A stretch of DNA of 10,728 bases from an uncultured Moraxella sp. Lineage in GTDB: Bacteria > Pseudomonadota > Gammaproteobacteria > Pseudomonadales > Moraxellaceae. The DNA is taken from NCBI GenBank assembly GCA_937889485.1, contig CALAPG010000392.1:1-10728 (forward strand), read 5' to 3'. The notes under the pieces were generated by a model. That model worked only from the letters and a program-made list of their open reading frames with translations. It did no database searches and had not been told where the DNA came from. The position numbers and the translations under genes are program-made. Below, piece by piece: positions 1-7,601 of the stretch. Positions within the stretch are counted from its first letter, which is position 1; every line of letters starts with the position of its first letter.

Positions 1-859
1 CCATATCATACAGCAAATCAGCATCAGGTAACTGCCAAGTCACTTTAAGCTTGCTATCAAAGCGGTATTTTTCAATGCTCAAATAGCTTTCACATAGCTC
101 AATTTCATCCATTAATGCAATTTCTCGGGTTTCATCAAAACTTACCCGATACAAGGTCGAGACATGCCGCACCATCACCTCGGCTTCATAGGGGTCAGAT
201 TCAATCAAATACTGCATGGTGTTTAATAAATTAAAGAAAAAATGCGGGGTAATACGCGCTTTTAGCTGCTCGTTTTGTTCGATGAGCCGCTGCTGGTTAA
301 TGCTTTCTACCCGTCTAATATGTTGATATTGCAAATTAAAATAAATGAGTAAAATAGCAATGGTCGAAAAAGTCAACAACGTGTTGACCAAAATGTCCAG
401 CAGTATCGGTTCTAGATGAAATGGCGTCTTTAATATTATATTAAGCAGTATTTGTACTAGCAGGCTTAATATCGGTACAACCACAAACACGGTGGTGAGC
501 AGGTACTGAGATATCTGCCTTGACCGCCAATTGAGGGCTTTAAATTTTTTGACAGCATTGGCGATAAATAGCATCTCGCCTGTCACTATCACCGTGCAAT
601 TGATGAGGGTTTTGATAATATTGGCAATTAAGGTGTCTGCATCTGTGTTGTAGCTTAACTGCGATATAATGCCAAATAACGAGAAATAAACAACATAGCT
701 TAGCCACAATTTTAGTGTCTGCTTATCATTGAAGGTTGGCAAAAAAAAGGTATCACTTAGGGCATTACTTTGGCTAGGCGCTATTTGTGAGGCGCCATCG
801 GTTTTTGCTATACTACCTCTCGACTTTGTAAAAAGATTGCGTATTTTAAGCGGTACCAT
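1..859 (-). CDS. algZ: Sensor histidine kinase, LytS/AlgZ (FimS) type, 3' part outside window
   Basis: The frame is open from ATG at 857-859 to the window edge (286 codons), so only the N-terminal part is visible. An in-frame TAA lies five codons upstream and AAGGA sits nine bases before the ATG, which fixes the start. Residues 1-50 are hydrophilic. Four hydrophobic segments follow (about 52-66, 79-100, 118-143, 152-176), then a short coiled-coil-like linker and the His_kinase (PF06580-type) phosphoacceptor box RITPHFFFN at 202-210, with H206 as probable phosphorylation site. The conserved run continues to about 240 ([13 protein letters not shown]). The HATPase domain should lie beyond the edge. 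In Pseudomonas, AlgZ/FimS acts with the LytTR regulator AlgR on type IV pili and exopolysaccharide and is divergent from argH, as here. The family call is firm; the algZ name rests on synteny. An algR-like gene is expected next, outside the window. Confidence 0.82.
   Translation of the reverse strand, partial: MVPLKIRNLFTKSRGSIAKTDGASQIAPSQSNALSDTFFLPTFNDKQTLKLWLSYVVYFSLFGIISQLSYNTDADTLIANIIKTLINCTVIVTGEMLFIANAVKKFKALNWRSRQISQYLLTTVFVVVPILSLLVQILLNIILKTPFHLEPILLDILVNTLLTFSTIAILLIYFNLQYQHIRRVESINQQRLIEQNEQLKARITPHFFFNLLNTMQYLIESDPYEAEVMVRHVSTLYRVSFDETREIALMDEIELCESYLSIEKYRFDSKLKVTWQLPDADLLYDM
785..814 (+). promoter_or_regulatory. Candidate argH promoter inside the kinase 5' coding end
   Basis: TTGTGA at 785-790 and TATACT at 809-814 are separated by 18 bases, and the -10 is extended by TGC just upstream (806-808). 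This would give a leader of about 80 nt before argH ATG 902. Because only 42 bp separate the divergent start codons, the promoter must lie within the kinase coding sequence. Assigned by eye from hexamer match only. Confidence 0.42.
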
Positions 860-901
860 GCGCTTTATTCCTTGTTAACCTATTCACAATATGGACATAA
901 T

Positions 902-2320
902 ATGAGCAACCAAACTTCAGCTGATTCTAGCACATCTCGTATGTGGGGTGGACGTTTTAGCGAGGCGACAGATGGTTTTGTCGCAGAATTTACCGCCTCG
1001 GTCAACTTTGATCAGCGTTTTGCCAACCAAGATATTGCAGGCTCAATCGCCCACGCCACAATGCTTGCCAAAGCAGGTATTATCACGGCAGATGAAAAAG
1101 ACCAAATTGTGACGGGGTTAACCCAAATCAAACAAGAGATTGCGGATGGGCAATTTGTGTGGTCAGTTGCGCTTGAAGATGTACACATGAATGTAGAATC
1201 TCGCCTCACCGCCCTTATTGGTGACGTAGGTAAAAAACTCCACACAGGGCGTAGCCGCAATGACCAAGTTGCAACGGATATTCGATTGTATTTAAGAGAC
1301 CAAACCGACATCATTTTGGGACTTTTAAAGCGATTGCAAAGCGGCTTATTGGATTTGGCAAGCCAGCATACCGACACCATCATGCCAGGCTTTACCCACC
1401 TACAAACCGCCCAGCCCGTCAGCTTTGGTCACCATGTCATGGCATGGTTTGAAATGCTGATGCGTGACAGTCAACGCTTCATTGATGGACGCCAACGTAT
1501 TAACCAACTACCATTGGGTTCAGCGGCGTTAGCAGGCACCACCTACCCCATTGAACGCCATTATACGGCGGCGTTACTAGGCTTTGAAGGTGTGTGCGAA
1601 AATTCACTAGATGCCGTATCCGACCGTGATTTTGCCATTGAATTTGCCAGCACCGCCAGTATCTTGATGATGCACTTATCGCGCATGAGTGAAGAAATTA
1701 TTTTATGGATGTCTGCACAATTTGGCTTTGTGCTTGTGCCCGATCGCTTTTGTACAGGCTCTTCTATCATGCCACAAAAGAAAAACCCCGACGTACCAGA
1801 ACTGGTGCGTGGTAAAGCGTCACGCGTCTTTGGTGACCTAGTCACGTTATTAACCCTCATGAAAAATCAGCCCCTTGCCTACAACAAAGACAACCAAGAA
1901 GACAAAGAACCCCTGTTTGACGTGGTGGACACCCTAACAGGCTCGCTGTTGGCATTTGCTGATATGCTGCCAAATCTAGTGCCCAACAAAGACAACATGC
2001 GCGCCGCTACCATGAAAGGATATGCCACCGCAACCGACTTGGCAGATTACCTGGTACGCAAAGGTTTGCCATTTCGAGATGCCCATGAAGTAGTGGGTAA
2101 AGCGGTAGGGCTGGGCGTTGCCAAAGGCGTGGACTTGAGTGAGTTATCGCTTGATGAGCTCAAAGGCTTTAGTGAGTTGATTGGCGATGACGTGTTTGAC
2201 TATCTGACCCTTGAGGGGTCTTTGAACGCCCGCGACCATATCGGTGGCACCGCCCCAAATCAAGTCAAAATGGCAATCGAGCGTGGGCGCGCGCGCCTTA
2301 CCCAACTAGGAGCAAACTAA
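902..2320 (+). CDS. argH: Argininosuccinate lyase
   Basis: Cytosolic homotetrameric enzyme of the fumarase/aspartase superfamily. It splits argininosuccinate into arginine and fumarate, the last step of arginine synthesis. The product is 472 residues, close to the usual 455-470. Visible signatures are RMWGGRF near the N-terminus, HTGRSRNDQ at 114-122, [11 protein letters not shown] at 162-172 (His166 equals the catalytic His of the family), and the mobile-loop signature [12 protein letters not shown] at 286-297, whose first Ser (287) is the expected catalytic Ser. I chose ATG 902, preceded by a weak GGA at 893-895. A TTG at 872 in the same frame adds ten residues unlike family N-termini and lacks a ribosome site. 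The gene is divergent from the sensor kinase and overlaps yggX by one base (TAATG), so the two are probably one transcript. Confidence 0.97.
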   Translation: MSNQTSADSSTSRMWGGRFSEATDGFVAEFTASVNFDQRFANQDIAGSIAHATMLAKAGIITADEKDQIVTGLTQIKQEIADGQFVWSVALEDVHMNVESRLTALIGDVGKKLHTGRSRNDQVATDIRLYLRDQTDIILGLLKRLQSGLLDLASQHTDTIMPGFTHLQTAQPVSFGHHVMAWFEMLMRDSQRFIDGRQRINQLPLGSAALAGTTYPIERHYTAALLGFEGVCENSLDAVSDRDFAIEFASTASILMMHLSRMSEEIILWMSAQFGFVLVPDRFCTGSSIMPQKKNPDVPELVRGKASRVFGDLVTLLTLMKNQPLAYNKDNQEDKEPLFDVVDTLTGSLLAFADMLPNLVPNKDNMRAATMKGYATATDLADYLVRKGLPFRDAHEVVGKAVGLGVAKGVDLSELSLDELKGFSELIGDDVFDYLTLEGSLNARDHIGGTAPNQVKMAIERGRARLTQLGAN

Positions 2321-2607
2321 TGCAAACATACAACCCCGCAGACCACATGGTCATGTGCCGTAAATACAAACAAAACTTACCCAAAATGCCAAAACCACCG
2401 TTTCCAAACAAATTGGGTGAAGAACTTCAAAACACCGTCTCTGCCAAAGCATGGCAAGAATGGCTTGAGCACCAAACCATGCTCATCAATGAAAATCATC
2501 TCAGCATGATTGACCCCAATGCCAAAAAGTTTTTGACCGAACAGCGCAACAAATTCTTGGACAATGAAGACTACGAACGCCCAAAAGGCTGGACGGCCCA
2601 AACCTAA
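2320..2607 (+). CDS. yggX: Probable Fe(2+)-trafficking / oxidative damage protection protein
   Basis: Small cytosolic protein of the YggX family (95 residues; family about 90). Its members protect Fe-S clusters from superoxide and are thought to handle iron(II). The family pattern is clear: a single Cys near the N-terminus (C13, in [11 protein letters not shown]), PPFPN-LGEEL, then W-x-x-W-L-x-x-Q-TMLINE and the D-x-x-A-x-K-F-L helix. The tail (ERPKGW) also fits. The start ATG shares its A with the argH stop codon (TAATG) and has an ideal AGGAG at 2308-2312, seven bases upstream, inside the argH coding end. This supports translational coupling. A strong terminator follows. Iron trafficking is the family proposal; this sequence adds no direct proof. 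Confidence 0.94.
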   Translation: MQTYNPADHMVMCRKYKQNLPKMPKPPFPNKLGEELQNTVSAKAWQEWLEHQTMLINENHLSMIDPNAKKFLTEQRNKFLDNEDYERPKGWTAQT

Positions 2608-2627
2608 TTTGCCAAAATAAAACCACA

Positions 2628-2661
2628 AAAAACCCCAAATTTCAAAAAATTTGGGGTTTTT
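2628..2661. terminator. Intrinsic terminator, probably bidirectional, between convergent yggX and rplS
   Basis: A perfect 15-bp stem (2628-2642 with 2647-2661) has a four-base CAAA loop. The core is CCCCAAATTT/AAATTTGGGG, flanked by A-runs on the left and T-runs on the right, with a further T-tract at 2664-2670. It can terminate argH-yggX on the plus strand and, read from the other side, the rplS operon on the minus strand. Confidence 0.9.
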
Positions 2662-2706
2662 GCTTTTTTTGGTGCGGTGACAACAACTCTCAAAAATAAC
2701 CATTAT

Positions 2707-2729
2707 TAAAGGAGTGTCATCACCCTTTA
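2707..2729 (-). terminator. Weak hairpin just after rplS, possible first terminator or mRNA 3'-end structure
   Basis: TAAAGG (2707-2712) pairs with CCTTTA (2724-2729) and GTG (2714-2716) with CAC (2721-2723), leaving one bulged A and a TCAT loop. On the minus strand it lies about 30 bases after the rplS stop and is followed by an AT-rich stretch with TTATTTTTG, but no clean T-run. The stronger hairpin at 2628-2661 lies beyond it. Confidence 0.35.
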
Positions 2730-2758
2730 GGCGATTGTGTCAAAATATCTGATAAAAA

Positions 2759-3133
2759 TTAAGCTTCTTGTTTACGGACAGATAATTTTTCACGGATACG
2801 CGCAGATTTACCAGAACGATCACGTAGGTAGTAAAGTTTGGCACGGCGTACATCACCGCGACGTTTCACTTCAATACCAGCGATAATAGGTGAATGTGTT
2901 TGGAAAGCACGTTCCACACCAACACCGCTAGAAATTTTACGAACTGTAAACGCAGAGTTTAGACCACGGTTACGTTTAGCGATAACAACACCTTCAAATG
3001 CTTGTAGACGCTCACGGTCACCTTCGCGTACTTTAACTTGGACAACAACAGTGTCACCAGGACCAAAGCTTGGTACGTCAGTTTTTAATTGACCTTGTTC
3101 AACAGCTTGTACTAATGGATGTTTGTTACTCAT
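2759..3133 (-). CDS. rplS: Large ribosomal subunit protein bL19
   Basis: Structural protein of the 50S subunit at the interface with 30S. The 124 residues match family length plus a short tail. Conserved runs include [57 protein letters not shown] and [20 protein letters not shown], all characteristic of bL19. I chose ATG 3131-3133 (protein start MSNKHPLVQ), which has AGGAGA eight bases upstream. An in-frame ATG six codons earlier would place that Shine-Dalgarno inside the gene and gives a non-family leader. It is last in the rpsP-rimM-trmD-rplS operon, 113 bp after trmD. That gap is long for an operon and holds only short inverted repeats. Two hairpins (2707-2729, 2628-2661) follow the gene. 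Confidence 0.97.
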   Translation of the reverse strand: MSNKHPLVQAVEQGQLKTDVPSFGPGDTVVVQVKVREGDRERLQAFEGVVIAKRNRGLNSAFTVRKISSGVGVERAFQTHSPIIAGIEVKRRGDVRRAKLYYLRDRSGKSARIREKLSVRKQEA

Positions 3134-3246
3134 GAGATTTTCTCCTCTCACTGGGGACAGAGGCTAGGCTGACGTCATCTAAATGTCAGCATAAAACGCA
3201 TGCTCCCCGCTAATCTTATGTGCTTTTGCACGTATTGGGTCATCCG

Positions 3247-4017
3247 TCAAGTGGATGAATCTGGTTGGCAATGAGCGGCAGTAACGTCTGCTGCTTGGAG
3301 CCATTTTTGTTGCTGTTTGGTTGGGACGAATACTTGCCAAAGGTCTGGGCGTTTGGCTTGGGTGTACTTGACCTGCTGAATAAAGCGCCACTTGGCGATA
3401 TTGGCATGATGTCCTGATAATAACACCTCAGGCACTGCCATACCTGCAAACTCTGTGGGCTTGGTGTACTGCGGATAATCAAGCAGCCCATCCACAAATG
3501 AATCTTGCTGTGCTGATAAGTCATCGCCCATCACATTGGGCAGACGCCGTATTACGCTATCCATCAAGACCATGGCAGGTAGCTCACCCCCCGTCAATAC
3601 ATAATCACCGATAGAGCATTCAATATCGACATATTGCTGTATCAAACGCTCATCAATGCCTTCATAACGACCACATAATAAAATCAGTCCGTCATGTTGA
3701 CAAAAATCCAAGACACCGCTTTCGTTCAACGTCTTGCCTTGCGGCGATAAATACACCACAGGACAGTTTTTGCCGCGCGCCTTGGCAGCCTCTTTGGCAA
3801 ATTCAATGGCTTTTGCCAATGGTTCTGCCATCATGACCATGCCAGCGCCACCACCAAATGGACGTTCATCAATGCGTCGATAATTATCCGTTGTAAAGTC
3901 TCTTGGATTAATGAGCAAAATCTCCGCTTGGTGGCGGCTCAATGCCCGTGACGTGATGCCATAGTCGGTAATGCTAGCAAACATTTCGGGTAAGATTGTA
4001 ATCACCGCAAAAAACAT
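3247..4017 (-). CDS. trmD: tRNA (guanine37-N1)-methyltransferase
   Basis: Dimeric SPOUT-class enzyme. It uses S-adenosylmethionine to methylate N1 of G37 next to the anticodon, which prevents +1 frameshifting. The 256 residues agree with the family. Visible motifs are [10 protein letters not shown] at 51-60, [12 protein letters not shown] at 113-124 and [15 protein letters not shown] at 135-149 (the trefoil-knot cofactor site). Next come [17 protein letters not shown] near 171-187, with D172 matching the proposed general base (Asp169 of E. coli), and [21 protein letters not shown] stop lies two codons before ATG 4017, so the start is fixed. The ribosome site is weak (GGGA about nine bases away), which fits lower expression than the flanking ribosomal protein genes, as known for the E. 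coli operon. It lies 82 bp after rimM. Confidence 0.97.
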   Translation of the reverse strand: MFFAVITILPEMFASITDYGITSRALSRHQAEILLINPRDFTTDNYRRIDERPFGGGAGMVMMAEPLAKAIEFAKEAAKARGKNCPVVYLSPQGKTLNESGVLDFCQHDGLILLCGRYEGIDERLIQQYVDIECSIGDYVLTGGELPAMVLMDSVIRRLPNVMGDDLSAQQDSFVDGLLDYPQYTKPTEFAGMAVPEVLLSGHHANIAKWRFIQQVKYTQAKRPDLWQVFVPTKQQQKWLQAADVTAAHCQPDSST

Positions 4018-4099
4018 TGTCTAATCCCATTACCGTACACTAAACGTCAAATTTGTCCATTGCGGTGCCATCTAACTCACACCTCGGCAAACTTTATGC

Positions 4100-4645
4100 T
4101 TAGTAATCACGTCCCCAATCAACCAACATGGTGTTAGCGGCTAGATTCACGTCAACCACTGTTTGTTTGTGCCAAGGGATGAGACGTTCCTCACCATCCA
4201 CGCTATCAGCGGTAGGTTGAACCACCATGATGGCGTGAGCGCCTGTTTCAAACAGCTCTTTAACGCGTCCTAAAATCACGTCATCTGGCTGGCTCACGAC
4301 CGTCAAACCAATTAAGTCTGACCAATAGTATTCGTCTTCGGCAAGTTCAGACAGATTGGTTTTTTCTGCCCAGATGCTTACCCCAAACATGGTTTCTGCC
4401 ATGTTGCGGTCGGGTACTTCGTTAAGTTGTACCACATACCCTTTGCCCTGTGGACGCCAATTTTTTACGGTAAGGGTTTTTTGACCCATTGCCGTGTTAA
4501 TGACCCAAGGCTGCATTGCAAAAATAGCTTCGCGGTCTTCAGTATAACTAAACAACCACAACCAGCCGTGAATGCCGTAGGGCTTTTTGAGCTCAGCGAC
4601 TTTAATAAGTCCGCTTGCCGATGTGTCTGTGGGTTGAATTGTCAT
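4100..4645 (-). CDS. rimM: 16S rRNA processing / 30S maturation factor
   Basis: Assembly factor that binds uS19 and helps mature the 3' (head) domain of the 30S subunit. It is 181 residues, normal for the family. The N-terminal RimM beta-barrel begins at about residue 13 with the diagnostic KPYGIHGWLWLFSYTE (GIHG turn). A linker with EYYWSDLIGL near 106-115 opens the C-terminal PRC-barrel, which runs through GRVKELFETGAHAIMVV and the LIPW...VVDVNL...MLVDW ending. The start ATG 4645 is preceded by GGGATCCTT, a modest ribosome site. The gene sits 44 bp after rpsP in the conserved operon order. Confidence 0.96.
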   Translation of the reverse strand: MTIQPTDTSASGLIKVAELKKPYGIHGWLWLFSYTEDREAIFAMQPWVINTAMGQKTLTVKNWRPQGKGYVVQLNEVPDRNMAETMFGVSIWAEKTNLSELAEDEYYWSDLIGLTVVSQPDDVILGRVKELFETGAHAIMVVQPTADSVDGEERLIPWHKQTVVDVNLAANTMLVDWGRDY

Positions 4646-4689
4646 AAGGATCCCGCGCGTTGCTTAATTTTTAAGTCAAAAGCAAAGTC

Positions 4690-4947
4690 TTAAGCTGTGG
4701 CTTGTGCTTTGCTAACTTTTTTGAATAAGGCTGCAACACGGTCAGAGGGTTGTGCACCTTTGTTGATCCATGCTTGATAGGCATCAGCATTGATACGAAC
4801 AGGGACTTCTTGACCTTGTGCCAATGGGTTAAAAAAACCAATGTTTTCGATGTAACGACCGTCACGGGGATTGCGTGAGTCAGTTACGACGATTTGATAA
4901 AATGGGCGTTTTTTAGCACCGCCGCGTTGTAAACGGATAACTACCAT
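4690..4947 (-). CDS. rpsP: Small ribosomal subunit protein bS16
   Basis: Structural protein of the 30S subunit needed for efficient assembly. The 85 residues match the family. Diagnostic runs are [20 protein letters not shown], the [21 protein letters not shown] block, and a C-terminal helix with the Ala/Lys-rich tail [12 protein letters not shown]. It is the first gene of rpsP-rimM-trmD-rplS, so its upstream region should carry the operon promoter. A candidate lies at 5062-5088, leaving a leader of about 110 nt that can fold (see 4996-5031). The start ATG is preceded by GAGAGAAC, an adequate ribosome site. Confidence 0.97.
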   Translation of the reverse strand: MVVIRLQRGGAKKRPFYQIVVTDSRNPRDGRYIENIGFFNPLAQGQEVPVRINADAYQAWINKGAQPSDRVAALFKKVSKAQATA

Positions 4948-4995
4948 AATGTTCTCTCTATTGAATGTAAATTCAGTGGTTAGAGCCTAAAAGAC

Positions 4996-5031
4996 CTAAT
5001 CAAATTAGCAAGCTATCAGGTGATAGGCTGC
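4996..5031 (-). promoter_or_regulatory. Two adjacent hairpins in the rpsP leader
   Basis: CTAAT (4996-5000) pairs with ATTAG (5004-5008) around a CAA loop. Next to it, CTATC (5013-5017) pairs with GATAG (5022-5026) around AGGT, and the helix extends with AG/CT and GC/GC across two single-base bulges to 5008-5031. Both lie between the candidate promoter and rpsP. Autoregulatory leaders are common for ribosomal protein operons, but I cannot match this to a named one. Confidence 0.35.
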
Positions 5032-5061
5032 GCTTTATTTAGGTACACCAAAAAGGGCAAT

Positions 5062-5088
5062 AGTTTAGCATATTTTTGCAAAAATCAA
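5062..5088 (-). promoter_or_regulatory. Candidate promoter of the rpsP operon
   Basis: On the minus strand, TTGATT (5083-5088) precedes an extended -10 TGCTAAACT (-10 hexamer at 5062-5067). The spacer is 15 bases, which is short, but the TG extension can compensate. It is the best promoter-like match in the 262-bp gap upstream of rpsP. It predicts a leader of about 110 nt. Pattern match by eye only. Confidence 0.4.
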
Positions 5089-5135
5089 CAGGTTTTTGAT
5101 GAAATTTTTGATTTTTTGTGGTATTAACGCGTGGG

Positions 5136-5170
5136 AGGCGCTGCTTGGACAAACAAATGATGCAGCGCCT
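5136..5170. repeat. Inverted repeat with 9-bp perfect arms downstream of nhaD
   Basis: AGGCGCTGC at 5136-5144 and GCAGCGCCT at 5162-5170 are perfect complements around a 17-base loop. It lies about 40 bases after the nhaD stop. On the minus strand it could form a GC-rich hairpin ending nhaD mRNA, but no T-run follows, so it is not a standard intrinsic terminator. It may be a transcript-stabilising hairpin, a factor-dependent terminator or a protein site. Confidence 0.5.
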
Positions 5171-5209
5171 GTAGGATTAGGTGTTGGTGTGGCTTTGTGT
5201 TGGTGTGAG

Positions 5210-6676
5210 TTAGTGTAGCAATGTTTCAATCAGCACGTATGCCCCTGCCCCCACCAAATACCCCGTGATAGCAAGCCATGTGATGTTTTTCATATACCAC
5301 ATAAAAGGGATTTTTTCCATGCCCATGGCGGCTACGCCCGCAGCCGAGCCGATAATCAAACAACTACCGCCTGTGCCTGCACAGTATGCCAAAAACTCCC
5401 AAAACACCCCATCACTGCGAAATAGATCAAGGCGTGCAGCCTCACTGGCAGCGGCTTGCGCAATGCTAGCATCGGTTGCCAGTGGGTACATATTCATCGC
5501 CCCTGCCACCAACGGCACGTTATCCACGATAGATGACAACAGCCCAATCATGACATTGATTACATAAACATTGCCAAACGTGGCATCCAGCCATTTTGCC
5601 ACATCGCCTAGCACACCCGCGGTTGCCAATGCCGCAACCGATAGCAAGATACCCAGAAAAAATAAAATACTGGGCATGTCAATACGGCTTAACACCCCTT
5701 CTACGCCAATACGTTCGCGGATATAGTCATCTTGGTGGCGGTGCATGATTTCAGTGACAATCCATAAAATTGCCAAACCAAATAACACGCCCACATAGGG
5801 CGGTAAATGGGTAATGGTTTTAAAAATAGGCACAAAAGCCAGTGCACCAATACCCAATGCCAACACGCCTGTGCGTTTTGCTTGGCTGATGCTTTGCTGG
5901 GTGTTGGTTTTGATGGTGGTGCGTAGATGATCAATTTGGGTTTCAATCGGCTGATGATTACTCGGCGTATGGGTGGTTGAACTGTTTGCCAATATGGGCG
6001 GCGCCACCTGCTGACCTTTTAGCTGCATCATCACCAGCCCCAACGGCACAAGCGCACATAAAATACTGGGTAAAAAGACATTAACCATAATACCTGTGGT
6101 AGTAATTTGACCGCCAATCCATAGCATCGTGGTAGTGACATCGCCCACAGGTGACCACGCCCCCCCTGCGTTGGCAGCAATCACAATCATCCCTGCAAAA
6201 TACCAACGCATTTTTTGATCGCTAATTAATTTGGATACCAAAGATACCATCACAATAGTGGTAGTCAAATTGTCCAATAACGAGGACAAAAAGAAGGTTA
6301 AAATGGTCACAATCGCCAATAATTTGCTGGCACTTTTGGTATGGATTTTATCGGTGATCACCCGAAAACCATCATGGGCGTCAATCAATTCAACAATCGC
6401 CATGGCGCCCATTAAGAAAAACAAAATCTCGGCAATTTCTGCCAAATGCTCGCGCAGCTGCTCACCTACAAAATGTAGCGAGGCTTGATGGTCGGTAATC
6501 GGTACACTCACCGCATGATTGGCAACCAATTGGTCAATACCAAAACTTAAAATCACCCACAAAGCGATTGCAGTAATCAACGCACTTGCTGCTTTATTGA
6601 CATGGATATTATGCTCAAAAGCAATCGCCATGTACCCCAATATAAATACCATCGCAATCAAAAAATAAAGCGACAT
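5210..6676 (-). CDS. nhaD: Sodium:proton antiporter, NhaD type
   Basis: Inner-membrane protein of the ion transporter superfamily. NhaD members expel Na+ (and Li+) in exchange for protons for salt and alkaline pH tolerance. The 488 residues carry about a dozen hydrophobic segments. Diagnostic motifs are SSLLDNLTTTIVM at 131-143 and NAGGAWSPVGDVTTTMLWIG at 169-188. These are echoed in the second half by SSIVDNVPLVAGA at 381-393 and CAGTGGSCLIIGSAAG at 432-447, the two-fold repeat typical of the superfamily; D135 and D385 are the paired membrane acids. A hydrophilic loop at about 221-268, rich in Thr, Ser and Gln, separates the halves. The start has AAGGA seven bases upstream. The gene appears to be transcribed alone: hisA is divergent, and the rpsP operon below has its own candidate promoter. 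Confidence 0.92.
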   Translation of the reverse strand: MSLYFLIAMVFILGYMAIAFEHNIHVNKAASALITAIALWVILSFGIDQLVANHAVSVPITDHQASLHFVGEQLREHLAEIAEILFFLMGAMAIVELIDAHDGFRVITDKIHTKSASKLLAIVTILTFFLSSLLDNLTTTIVMVSLVSKLISDQKMRWYFAGMIVIAANAGGAWSPVGDVTTTMLWIGGQITTTGIMVNVFLPSILCALVPLGLVMMQLKGQQVAPPILANSSTTHTPSNHQPIETQIDHLRTTIKTNTQQSISQAKRTGVLALGIGALAFVPIFKTITHLPPYVGVLFGLAILWIVTEIMHRHQDDYIRERIGVEGVLSRIDMPSILFFLGILLSVAALATAGVLGDVAKWLDATFGNVYVINVMIGLLSSIVDNVPLVAGAMNMYPLATDASIAQAAASEAARLDLFRSDGVFWEFLAYCAGTGGSCLIIGSAAGVAAMGMEKIPFMWYMKNITWLAITGYLVGAGAYVLIETLLH

Positions 6677-6740
6677 GCTGCAGTCCTTATGGCTTCGCCA
6701 ACCAAATTTTATACCAAAAAATATTTCACTAAAAATAGAT

Positions 6741-6746
6741 ATTATA
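6741..6746 (-). promoter_or_regulatory. Candidate -10 box for nhaD
   Basis: The minus strand reads TATAAT here, a perfect -10 hexamer, about 65 bases before the nhaD start. No good -35 lies at 16-18 bases; the nearest TTGTCA (6760-6765) is only 13 away. It may therefore need an activator or belong to an overlapping promoter. It lies 28 bp from the oppositely oriented hisA -10. Confidence 0.3.
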
Positions 6747-6774
6747 CGGTAAAATTATGTGACAATTCTAACGC

Positions 6775-6780
6775 TATACT
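6775..6780 (+). promoter_or_regulatory. Candidate -10 box for hisA
   Basis: TATACT lies 51 bases before the hisA start, in the 155-bp divergent gap with nhaD. The sequence 16-18 bases upstream is AT-rich without a recognisable -35. The same hexamer appears in the candidate argH promoter. Confidence 0.33.
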
Positions 6781-6831
6781 AGCAAACCCAGCATATTTGC
6801 CATTTCTTTTTTATTATCAAAGGATATTTTC

Positions 6832-7569
6832 ATGAGCCACTCCACCTTAATCATCCCCGCCATTGATCTAAAAGACGGTAAATGTGTGCGTCTAAAACAA
6901 GGACGCATGGAAGATGATACCGTGTTTAGTGATGACCCTGTGGCTATGGCAGATCGCTGGGTCAAAGAAGGCGCCAGACGCTTGCACCTTGTGGACTTAA
7001 ACGGCGCATTTGATGGTGTACCTGTGCACAAAGAAGTGGTAACCGCAATTGCCAAAGCGCACCCCACACTGCCCATTCAGCTGGGCGGCGGCGTGCGGAG
7101 CCTTGAGACCATTCGCCACTATTTAGAAGCTGGGCTCACGTATATTATTATTGGCACCAAAGCGGTAGAACAACCTGAGTTTGTTGAAGAAGCCTGCCGC
7201 GAGTTTGCAGGGCATATTATCGTGGGTATTGATGCCAAAGACGGCATGGTCGCTACTCACGGCTGGGCAAACGTCACCAATACTAAGGCAGTGGACTTGG
7301 CAAAGCGCTTTGCTGATGCGGGGGTGTCTAGTATTGTTTATACCGATATTGCCCGTGATGGCATGATGCAAGGGGTCAACGTGGAGCAAACCATCAACTT
7401 GGCACAGTACTCAGGTATCCCTGTCATTGCTTCGGGCGGCGTCACCGATTTACAAGACATCGAAAACTTAAAACCCTATAGCCAGCACTTAGCAGGCATT
7501 ATTACAGGCCGAGCGATTTATGAAGGCACACTGGATATCGCTGCCGCGCAAGCACTGCTAGACAGCTAA
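6832..7569 (+). CDS. hisA: ProFAR isomerase of histidine synthesis
   Basis: Cytosolic (beta/alpha)8-barrel enzyme. It performs the Amadori rearrangement of ProFAR to PRFAR, the substrate of HisF-HisH. The 245 residues match the family. The catalytic pair is visible as D12 in [18 protein letters not shown] and D134 in VGIDAKDG, with T171 in [14 protein letters not shown]. The phosphate-binding loops are LGGGVRS (84-90) and the VIASGGV run in the C-terminal half; this internal two-fold pattern is typical of HisA and HisF. The single-barrel isomerase is favoured over HisF by the DxxxGxxVRLxxG start and the GTKAVE run. AAGGA lies seven bases before ATG. No other his gene adjoins it: nhaD is divergent upstream, and an unrelated secreted-protein gene follows after 32 bp and probably shares the transcript. 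Confidence 0.96.
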   Translation: MSHSTLIIPAIDLKDGKCVRLKQGRMEDDTVFSDDPVAMADRWVKEGARRLHLVDLNGAFDGVPVHKEVVTAIAKAHPTLPIQLGGGVRSLETIRHYLEAGLTYIIIGTKAVEQPEFVEEACREFAGHIIVGIDAKDGMVATHGWANVTNTKAVDLAKRFADAGVSSIVYTDIARDGMMQGVNVEQTINLAQYSGIPVIASGGVTDLQDIENLKPYSQHLAGIITGRAIYEGTLDIAAAQALLDS

Positions 7570-7601
7570 CCGCCTCTTAAAAAAACGTGATAGGGAAAAG
7601 T

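Noticed and set aside
1012..1860. Two long minus-strand open frames opposite argH (1012-1383, 1561-1860)
   Set aside because: They lack ribosome sites and family-like sequence, and lie opposite a fully conserved gene; they are codon-pattern shadows.
2377..2703. Minus-strand frame of 108 codons opposite yggX
   Set aside because: Phe-rich composition comes from the reverse of Lys-rich codons, and it runs through the terminator.
3222..3250. TTGACG near the trmD stop as an internal rplS promoter
   Set aside because: The hexamer is good, but no -10-like sequence lies 15-19 bases downstream.
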